Below, piece by piece: positions 1-5,472 of a DNA stretch of 5,948 nucleotides. The DNA comes from Thiotrichaceae bacterium (GTDB lineage: Bacteria; Pseudomonadota; Gammaproteobacteria; SZUA-229). The position numbers and the translations under genes are program-made. The stretch's first letter is position 1, and each line of letters begins with the position of its first letter. The notes below the pieces were generated by a model, which saw nothing but the letters and a program-made list of their open reading frames with translations, was not told where the DNA came from and ran no database searches. The stretch covers positions 34,561 to 40,508 of the forward strand of contig NVWZ01000007.1 in assembly GCA_002746365.1 (NCBI GenBank). Direction: 5' to 3'.

Positions 1-193
1 GACTGCGTATCTTATTCTGTTGTTTTTTTATCCATCCAAGTTTTGAAATAACAAAAACACGGATGATCTCCTCAGACATGGATTCTGGTGCAGATACTTT
101 TACTCTGCCCCTTGGTGGGTAAACGCTCAGATGAACGTTTTTAATGTCCTTTTGGATAACTTCTACATCAATATTATTAAGTTTAATATTCAT
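1..193 (-). CDS. M48-family (YgjP/DUF45-like) metallopeptidase, N-terminal fragment
   Basis: The first 64 codons of a gene that runs off the left edge of the window. The protein begins MNIKLNNIDVEVIQKDIKNV and continues with HLSVYPPRGRVKVSAPESMS and then VFVISKLGWIKKQQNKI. This is the beta-rich opening plus the 'ISKLGWI' helix I recognise from YgjP/DUF45 zinc metallopeptidases of the M48/SprT type. The zinc-binding HExxH motif would lie beyond the edge, so activity cannot be judged here. The ATG at 191-193 overlaps the end of hsdR by 11 bp, and no strong Shine-Dalgarno is visible, so translation is probably coupled to hsdR. Genes of this family often follow hsdR in type I R-M loci. Their role there is unknown to me; help with HsdR turnover would be a guess. 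The family call is from recall of the N-terminal pattern only. Confidence 0.82.
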   Translation of the reverse strand, partial: MNIKLNNIDVEVIQKDIKNVHLSVYPPRGRVKVSAPESMSEEIIRVFVISKLGWIKKQQNKIRS

Positions 194-3100
194 GTTGCTG
201 TACAATAATTTGATAAATTCGTTCTAAGGCTGGTACATCTTTAAGCACCTGATAAAGTGCATCTTTGATTATCTGTTCCTTGGCATGATTACCTCGCCAG
301 TTGTCACCGCGCACATCAATAATGGCTTTATCAATTTCAAGCGTTAACTCCAATGCTTTCTTATCTAAATCAGTTTCGGCTACGACATTTGCAGGTAATG
401 CATCAACCAGATTATTGTATATGGCTTTCTTGCCATGGGTGTCTAGTTGTTGTGGGGTATCATCAGCTTGACCTGTTGCTACTTTGTTAGCTAGATCAGC
501 GATCATCTGCAAATACTCTTCATACTCAATCGCTTTTTCTTTTCGCCTTTTGATTATCTCATCAAGCAACTTTGACATTTTTTCAAAATAAGCCGGGTCA
601 AGTAAATGGTCTTTAATTATTTTGCTGCGCACGTTGTTTTCAATGGTTTCAGCAACGGCTTCTCGGTTGCCTTTTATTCCACCAGGCAAATCATTTATTG
701 CATCAGCAATACCTGATTTCACGATTATTTCTATCAGGGACAGGTCACCAAAAGGTGAAATCACTACCGAGTCATCTGCCTGTATGTAACTGTCTAGCAG
801 GTGGCGCATATCCGCTTCATAGGCTTTCAGGTCAATCGTCTCACCACTCGCTTTACGGATAACTTCACGCAGGTTAACGTAGTGTTTCATGCGATTTTTA
901 ATACGCTCAATTGCAGACTCACTGTAGCCAGCGCCTTCAAGTTCATCGGCAATATTGGCATAGGCTCGTATAAAAGCGACTGTGGCCTTATAGAGTGCTG
1001 TACGTTGTACTTCCCGAATTTTAAGTTCTTCGGGAATTTCGGTATTGCCACAAAAATAGTGGATGTGCTCCAAATCACCCTTCGGTGCTTTAACACCCTC
1101 ACAAAGCAGTTCCAGTGCCTCTAGGCTATTATCTAGTCGTTCACGTCCTATTTTTAAGCGGTCTTTCAACAATACGTCACAATCACTTGCTTCAAAGTCG
1201 TCATAATTCAGATCAGACGTATAAACAGCAACCGCATTTTCTACTTTTTTGAACAGGTCTTTATAATCAACGATAAAACCAAAGTCTTTATCGTCAGTGT
1301 CCAGCCGATTCACTCGGCAAATGGCCTGAAACAGTCCGTGATCTTGCATCGATTTATCAATATACAAATAAGTACAACTGGGCGCATCAAAACCTGTGAG
1401 CAGTTTATCGACTACCACCAGTAACTTCATATTGGCAGGTTCATCAGTAAACTGTTTTTTTACCGCATCTTCATAGGTTTCAGTTTTGCTCTTGCCGGGT
1501 TTGGCTTTAACGTCTTCAAGCAATTCGTTATAGGTATTGTAGATGTACTGTTTATCGGTTTCGGTATTGGCGCCGGTATCTTCGGTGGTAATGTCTCTCG
1601 TCATAGGGTTATAAGACGTAACCACTGCGCATTTACCTTTTAACTCGGTAGCCTGAAACAGCTCATAATAACGACAGGCTTCAAAAATACTCGATGCTAC
1701 CAATATGGCATTACCCGCCTGTGAATTTAAACGTGGCTTCACGCTGAAGTCATAAATAATATCGGTAACGACCTTATCCATGCGTGATTTTGAACTGAGT
1801 ACATTCTGCATTGTGCCCCATTTCTTTTTCAGCTCGGCCCTCTGGAAGTCATTCAAGCCTTTGGTTTTAGCTTTAAACCATTCATCAACTTTTAGCTGAG
1901 AACTTAAACGCTGGTCAATGTCGCGAGCCTCATAAACCAGATCGAGCACCACGCCATCTTCAACCGCTTCGTTAAACTTATAGGTATGTATATACTTGCC
2001 AAATATTTCTAATGAAGTGGATTTATCTTTTTTCAGCAGCGGCGTGCCGGTGAAACCGATAAATATTGCGCTCGGCATAATAGCCTTCATCACCCGGTGC
2101 AATTTGCCACCCTGAGTACGGTGGCACTCATCAACAAACACAAACAGTTCACCAACTGCATGGCTGGGCTGACTTTCCAGCTCTTTGATAAACTGTTCAA
2201 AATTATCGACGTCTTTCTTGCCAAATTTATGCACTAGCGAACATAAGAGGCGTGGCGTTGCCTGACCAAGCTGGGACATTAAATCGCGACCACTGCTGCT
2301 GCGGTAGATGTCTTCACCTACGTCTTTAAACACACCTTCGATCTGCTTATCCAGTTCATCCCGGTCGGTGACGATAACAATGCGCGCCTGTGAGTTATTC
2401 TCTAAAATCCACTTGGCCAGCATCACCATCACAATACTTTTGCCGCTACCCTGCGTGTGCCAGATAATACCGCCTTCTTTACGACGCACATGTTCTTGTG
2501 CCGCTTTAATGCCAAAATACTGATGTACTCGCGGCAATTTTTTCACGCCGCCATCAAACAGCACAAAGTCATATATCAATTCGATAAAACGTTGTTTGTT
2601 GCAGATTTTACTCAGGTATTTATCCAGCTTGTAACCGCTGTTATCGGCTTCGTCTTCCTTCCATTTGAGAAAGAACTTCTCGGGTGTGCCAATGGTGCCG
2701 TACTGCAGCCCTTCTGAGTCATTGCCGGCAAAAATGAACTGCACAGTAGTAAAAAACGAACCAATAAATTCTGGCCTTTGATTCACCAGGCTCTGGCGAA
2801 TGCCATCACCAATAGAAACCCGGCTATTTTTCAGCTCCAACACCGCCAACGCGATGCCATTTACATACAATACAATGTCTGGACGTTTTTCTTTATTACC
2901 AAAAACCGTTACTTCTTCAGCAATATAAAAATCATTTTCTTCAGGATACTGCCAGTCGATCAGAGAAACCGTTTCAGTCGGAACACCGGCTTCAACTTTA
3001 ACAGGCACCCCGTAGCGCAGCAGTTGATAGACATCTTTATTATTGTGATATAAATCCTGGGCGTGGTTATTGGCGGTGGCCTGCAGTTTATCCAGGGCTT

Positions 3101-3284
3101 TATTAATCTGATCGCTGCTATAACCCCTGGCTGTTAAATACTTGCGTAACTGTGGGACTTCGATATTGCTATTATTGGCATTATCTTCAAGATTACCGAG
3201 ACTGATATAATCCAGTTCATCGGTAAATAGCTTAACCACACGGTCTTGCGTAGCGCGTTCCGGTTTATTAATTGCTCCGGTCAT
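183..3284 (-). CDS. hsdR: Type I restriction endonuclease subunit R (HsdR)
   Basis: Complete 1033-residue restriction and DNA-translocation subunit, of normal length for the family. It joins HsdM and HsdS to cut unmodified DNA far from the recognition site using ATP-driven translocation. The N-terminal PD-(D/E)xK nuclease is visible as RPDIVLY (D136) followed by LELKNS (E150, K152). The SF2 motor follows: Walker A HTQGSGKS (276-283), DECH box (385-388), motif III FTGTP (411-415), motif V LLTGFDAP (627-634) and motif VI QAICRVNR (652-659). A helical C-terminal region, likely the contact with HsdM, runs from about 700 to 1033. All catalytic motifs look intact. The ATG at 3284 follows AGG/AGGG purine stretches. 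It is separated from fic by 379 bp that include an oppositely oriented small gene, so hsdR probably has its own promoter, though I see no convincing one. It ends inside the metallopeptidase start. Confidence 0.97.
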   Translation of the reverse strand: MTGAINKPERATQDRVVKLFTDELDYISLGNLEDNANNSNIEVPQLRKYLTARGYSSDQINKALDKLQATANNHAQDLYHNNKDVYQLLRYGVPVKVEAGVPTETVSLIDWQYPEENDFYIAEEVTVFGNKEKRPDIVLYVNGIALAVLELKNSRVSIGDGIRQSLVNQRPEFIGSFFTTVQFIFAGNDSEGLQYGTIGTPEKFFLKWKEDEADNSGYKLDKYLSKICNKQRFIELIYDFVLFDGGVKKLPRVHQYFGIKAAQEHVRRKEGGIIWHTQGSGKSIVMVMLAKWILENNSQARIVIVTDRDELDKQIEGVFKDVGEDIYRSSSGRDLMSQLGQATPRLLCSLVHKFGKKDVDNFEQFIKELESQPSHAVGELFVFVDECHRTQGGKLHRVMKAIMPSAIFIGFTGTPLLKKDKSTSLEIFGKYIHTYKFNEAVEDGVVLDLVYEARDIDQRLSSQLKVDEWFKAKTKGLNDFQRAELKKKWGTMQNVLSSKSRMDKVVTDIIYDFSVKPRLNSQAGNAILVASSIFEACRYYELFQATELKGKCAVVTSYNPMTRDITTEDTGANTETDKQYIYNTYNELLEDVKAKPGKSKTETYEDAVKKQFTDEPANMKLLVVVDKLLTGFDAPSCTYLYIDKSMQDHGLFQAICRVNRLDTDDKDFGFIVDYKDLFKKVENAVAVYTSDLNYDDFEASDCDVLLKDRLKIGRERLDNSLEALELLCEGVKAPKGDLEHIHYFCGNTEIPEELKIREVQRTALYKATVAFIRAYANIADELEGAGYSESAIERIKNRMKHYVNLREVIRKASGETIDLKAYEADMRHLLDSYIQADDSVVISPFGDLSLIEIIVKSGIADAINDLPGGIKGNREAVAETIENNVRSKIIKDHLLDPAYFEKMSKLLDEIIKRRKEKAIEYEEYLQMIADLANKVATGQADDTPQQLDTHGKKAIYNNLVDALPANVVAETDLDKKALELTLEIDKAIIDVRGDNWRGNHAKEQIIKDALYQVLKDVPALERIYQIIVQQHEY

Positions 3285-3288
3285 TTAA

Positions 3289-3296
3289 CCCTGCCT
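3289..3296 (-). promoter_or_regulatory. Probable ribosome binding site of hsdR
   Basis: On the minus strand AGGCAGGG precedes the hsdR ATG. The AGG lies 9 nt and the AGGG lies 4 nt before the start codon. It supports the ATG at 3282-3284 as the true start. The first residues (MTGAINKPERATQDRVVKLF) also read like an ordinary HsdR N-terminus. Confidence 0.5.
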
Positions 3297-3353
3297 ATCA
3301 TCATACATTCTCATCGGTTTGTTGCAGTCTGCGCAGCGATAAATACGCTTACA

Positions 3354-3362
3354 TGCTATAAT
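3354..3362 (+). promoter_or_regulatory. Extended -10 promoter of the small plus-strand gene
   Basis: TGCTATAAT is a perfect extended -10 box (TGn plus TATAAT). No good -35 hexamer is seen at 17 bp spacing, which extended -10 promoters can tolerate. Transcription would start near 3369-3370, leaving a leader of about 25 nt before the TTG codon at 3395. The same AT-rich bases read on the minus strand contain TATTAT (3358-3363), so an overlapping divergent promoter toward hsdR is possible but weaker. An 8-bp palindrome CTGCGCAG at 3329-3336 lies just upstream and could be an operator, but nothing else supports that. Confidence 0.6.
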
Positions 3363-3394
3363 AAAATCACTTTAACAGCATTCAGGCTATCACA

Positions 3395-3568
3395 TTGAAA
3401 ACCAGTTCTGCGCCCAAATCTACGCCTAAGAGCACACTTTCTCATACTCGACTACGGCGTGCTGTCGCCAGCTCTACTGCGATTGAAACAGGCCAGCCGG
3501 TTAAAACCATTGAAACCCTGCTAAAAACCAAAAAGAGCAAATTTCAGAATCTTCAGCTTGCCCGCTAG
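3395..3568 (+). CDS. Small basic protein (57 aa), candidate partner or antitoxin of Fic
   Basis: An open reading frame of 57 residues starting at TTG. It begins MKTSSAPKSTPKSTLSHTRL, then has RRAVASSTAIETGQPV and KTIETLLKTKKSKF, and ends QNLQLAR. An in-frame TAA at 3362-3364 limits upstream extension, and no ATG start exists. The case for a real gene is a perfect extended -10 box, an AGG 8 nt before the TTG, and a protein with an orderly layout: a Ser/Lys-rich tail, a basic helix, a short acidic helix and a basic end. Its stop lies 3 bp from the fic stop, tail to tail. Class I Fic antitoxins (VbhA, YhfG) are about 55-62 residues and carry (S/T)xxxE(G/N). Here S27-T-A-I-E31-T32-G33 resembles this but has T where G/N is expected. 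In-locus regulator is an alternative. I do not firmly recognise the family. Confidence 0.66.
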   Translation: MKTSSAPKSTPKSTLSHTRLRRAVASSTAIETGQPVKTIETLLKTKKSKFQNLQLAR

Positions 3569-3571
3569 TCT

Positions 3572-4192
3572 TTAATCAGGCTCACTAATCGCTCGATTTA
3601 CCCAGCCTTTCATCGCTTCGTAGTCCATACTCATGCCCTGCCCAATCGCAGCAAAATACTCCGGCTTATTCTGATCCCAACAACTGTAATCCAGTGGTTG
3701 ATAGCCCGCCTGTACCGCCATCACATCTGCCAGTAAACGTGATAACCGACCATTACCATCGCGAAACGGATGAATCAAAATAAATTCAATATGAACAATC
3801 GCAACCGCTTCAATTAATTGCTCCAGGCTAAAACCCGTACAGGGTGTGTATTGCTTAAGAAAATCCTGCTCAAACTTGTTCAACAACTGTGAGATTTGAG
3901 CCGCAGCAGCAAATTGAAACGTCCCCTTGCTCATATTAACGGAACGCTCTTCTCCCGCCCATTCATACACATTACCCAGCCAGCGGCGATGCCATGTTTT
4001 TATCTCATCAACTGTGATTTCTGATTGTGGTAAGTTTTCAAACAGAACAGCTTCATACAGCTTTTCCAGTAGAACCAGTTCAGCCTCATCCATATCAGAA
4101 GCTTCAGTAATTTCTAATTTGTTTTCCAGCACGGTGTCATTTGAGCCGGATTGATAACGCCCCTGTGAACCGCCAATATCGTATTTACTCAT
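3572..4192 (-). CDS. fic: Fic-domain protein (probable AMP transferase)
   Basis: Complete 206-residue Fic protein. Fic enzymes usually transfer AMP from ATP to a hydroxyl side chain of a target protein, and many act as toxins. The catalytic motif HPFRDGNGRLSR (141-152) is canonical: H141 is the general base, D145 holds magnesium, and the GNGR loop with R149 and R152 binds phosphates. The beta-hairpin flap that docks targets is probably around 88-99 (SKGTFQFAAAAQ). The protein is essentially one Fic domain, with a short N-terminal segment and no DNA-binding or secretion domain. I see no proper (S/T)xxxE(G/N) inhibitory motif; S188-M-D-Y-E192-A193 near the C-terminus is the closest. The ATG overlaps the hsdS stop as ATGA, so it is translationally coupled to the modification genes. 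Its target is unknown. Roles as a toxin tied to R-M retention or in phage defence are inferences. Confidence 0.95.
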   Translation of the reverse strand: MSKYDIGGSQGRYQSGSNDTVLENKLEITEASDMDEAELVLLEKLYEAVLFENLPQSEITVDEIKTWHRRWLGNVYEWAGEERSVNMSKGTFQFAAAAQISQLLNKFEQDFLKQYTPCTGFSLEQLIEAVAIVHIEFILIHPFRDGNGRLSRLLADVMAVQAGYQPLDYSCWDQNKPEYFAAIGQGMSMDYEAMKGWVNRAISEPD

Positions 4193-5472
4193 ACCAGTCG
4201 AATTCTGCCGGTGAGCAGGTTTTGCATCATGCCCTGTTTAATTTGTTTGGCTTTGGTGAGTTTGGTTTCGAGGGTGGTTATTTCGGTGTCCATGTTTGAG
4301 AGGATGGTTGCGATTTCTATTTGTTCATCAACACCAGGTAAGATGATTTCAGTTGACTCCATTTTTTCTTTAGTAACATGAAGCATCGTCCCACCACTAG
4401 ATGATGATCTTTTTAACCTTTCAGTTAAATCATCTAATATATAAAACAAGTACATTTTATTTGCTTCAATAGGCTTACATTCTATTTTCCAAATATGATA
4501 GTGATATATCGCTTTGTCACCTTGCCAGATGACCGGTCCAAACGTTGCTGACCACATAAACAAAAGGTCACCCGCTACACAATATTGTTTTTCTGGTAGC
4601 CGAAGATTGGAGTAATAATACTTTTCACCTCTACCTGTAAGATTTTGCAAACGTATAACAGGAGTACCCTGTGTTTCCCATTCGGTTAGGCTATAAGCAC
4701 GACCATTAATAAAATGCGCTATTTCCCCTAACCTCTTCACCACCCACCCGGGTTTTAACTGAGAATGGATAGTTGATAATTGAGAGTGCCCTTCATTATC
4801 AATTTTCAATTCTCCATTATCCATTGCAGGATTTACTTTCTCCCACGGAGAAAGTAAATCCTGCATCGCCCCTTGTTTGATCTGGCGTTTTTTGGCGATG
4901 AGGCGGGTGAGGGATTGAATCCAGGCATCGGCATCGCTTAAGGCATTGGCGATGGCGGTTTGTTCGGTTTTGGTTGGGGGGAATGCCTGAGGAATTTTTT
5001 CTATTGTTGCAGCATTTAGGCTAGGAACACCTGACGCTTCATTATATGAATACCAATCTATCATCCAAAACTTATAATATATAAATTTTGGTTCAGTGTT
5101 ATTTGAAATCTCAGAATAAAAAAGTGTATCTACAGTCCAAAAAGGTGTACCCATATATCTGGGTACATCAATTGTACCTTTTCTACCAATCATTACTGAT
5201 TGTTTAGAATATAGAGGCGTGTCAGTTCGCCCTATTTCGCCACCTGTAGCTAAAATAGGGTATTTACCATTACTACATATAACTTCATGTTGACTCTTTC
5301 CATGTCTAATCTTTAGGACGGCACCTAATCTAACAACATTCCAATCCTCAGGAATCACCCCAACCTCAGTCTGTTTATACCCTGCCCTCAGTTCCACACT
5401 ATTTAATTGAGAATGGATAGTTGATAATTGAGAACGATCTTCATTATCCATTTTCAATTCTCCATTATCCAT
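4189..5472 (-). CDS. hsdS: Type I R-M specificity subunit (HsdS), with two repeat insertions
   Basis: Complete 427-residue specificity subunit that sets the bipartite DNA target for HsdM and HsdR. It has the usual duplicated layout: target-recognition domain (TRD) 1 at about 33-167 (opening GYKQTEVGVIPEDW), a central conserved helical spacer at 168-208 (TKTEQTAIANAL to KQIKQ-like IKQGAMQDLLS), TRD2 at about 241-380 and a C-terminal spacer at 381-422 (DEQIEIATIL to IKQGMMQNLLTG). Two stretches are foreign to the family: residues 1-23 and 217-239, both MDNGELK-xDNE-SQLSTIHSQL-like, each encoded by the 71-bp repeat. Residues 209-216 come from the near arm of a hairpin. The ATG at 5472 is inside the repeat and overlaps the hsdM stop by 8 bp. 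A GTG at codon 26 could be an internal or ancestral start. TRD DNA is much more AT-rich (22-30% GC in sampled 60-bp blocks of TRD1) than the spacer (53%). Confidence 0.95.
   Translation of the reverse strand: MDNGELKMDNEDRSQLSTIHSQLNSVELRAGYKQTEVGVIPEDWNVVRLGAVLKIRHGKSQHEVICSNGKYPILATGGEIGRTDTPLYSKQSVMIGRKGTIDVPRYMGTPFWTVDTLFYSEISNNTEPKFIYYKFWMIDWYSYNEASGVPSLNAATIEKIPQAFPPTKTEQTAIANALSDADAWIQSLTRLIAKKRQIKQGAMQDLLSPWEKVNPAMDNGELKIDNEGHSQLSTIHSQLKPGWVVKRLGEIAHFINGRAYSLTEWETQGTPVIRLQNLTGRGEKYYYSNLRLPEKQYCVAGDLLFMWSATFGPVIWQGDKAIYHYHIWKIECKPIEANKMYLFYILDDLTERLKRSSSSGGTMLHVTKEKMESTEIILPGVDEQIEIATILSNMDTEITTLETKLTKAKQIKQGMMQNLLTGRIRLV
4754..4824 (-). repeat. 71-bp palindromic element, copy A (between the HsdS half-domains)
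   Basis: Read in the hsdS sense it starts ATGGATAATGGAGAATTG and encodes MDNGELKIDNEGHSQLSTIH followed by SQLK. It matches copy B at 65 of 71 positions with no indels. Four of the six differences cluster in the centre. Within it, 4757-4776 and 4793-4811 form an imperfect inverted repeat, more degraded than in copy B. It lies in frame between the central spacer and TRD2 and directly touches the hairpin at 4825-4865. The peptide resembles the NYEL/NSQL-type strings that AT-rich interspersed palindromes encode in many bacterial proteins; this family comparison is from memory. Confidence 0.9.
4825..4865. repeat. Perfect 19-bp inverted repeat with 3-nt loop
   Basis: The arms TGCAGGATTTACTTTCTCC (4825-4843) and its exact complement (4847-4865) are separated by CAC. 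In the hsdS sense the first-read arm encodes the conserved MQDLLS, the same block as MQNLLTG at the HsdS C-terminus. The second arm encodes the non-conserved EKVNPA and runs straight into copy A. So the near arm looks like an inverted duplicate of native hsdS sequence. There is no T-tract, so it is not an intrinsic terminator. Confidence 0.93.
5402..5472 (-). repeat. 71-bp palindromic element, copy B (hsdM/hsdS junction)
   Basis: This is the same element as copy A, 648 bp (216 codons) away. In the hsdS sense it encodes MDNGELKMDNEDRSQLSTIH then SQLN. It contains an imperfect hairpin: arm 5405-5424, 16-nt loop 5425-5440, arm 5441-5459, with one mismatch and one unpaired base. ATGGATAATG occurs twice, 21 bp apart (5463-5472 and 5442-5451). 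Its first eight bases, ATGGATAA, give hsdS its ATG and hsdM its TAA, so the element defines the gene boundary. Confidence 0.9.

Noticed and set aside
801..1124. Plus-strand open frame of 107 codons, and a minus-strand frame at 887-1102
   Set aside because: Both lie wholly inside hsdR, whose reading frame is intact with family motifs; they lack recognisable domains and are shadow frames.
2308..3053. Three plus-strand open frames (2308-2523, 2457-2717, 2778-3053)
   Set aside because: They are antisense to the HsdR nuclease and motor domains, overlap each other, and show no protein-like pattern.
3322..3327. TTGCAG as a -35 box for the plus-strand promoter
   Set aside because: It is 29 bp from the -10 box, far from the usual 16-18 bp; the promoter is better read as an extended -10 type.
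3755..3790. C-terminal or N-terminal self-inhibitory motif in Fic
   Set aside because: The N-terminal TVLEN and the C-terminal S188-MDY-E192-A193 do not fit (S/T)xxxE(G/N), so a class II or III assignment is not supported.
3927..4154. Plus-strand frame of 75 codons antisense to fic
   Set aside because: Serine-rich shadow of the fic coding sequence with no promoter or ribosome site seen.
4825..4865. The two perfect hairpins as intrinsic terminators
   Set aside because: Neither is followed by a T-tract on either strand, and both lie within coding sequence of a coupled operon.
4754..5472. CRISPR array
   Set aside because: There are only two repeat units, 577 bp apart, both translated in frame within hsdS.
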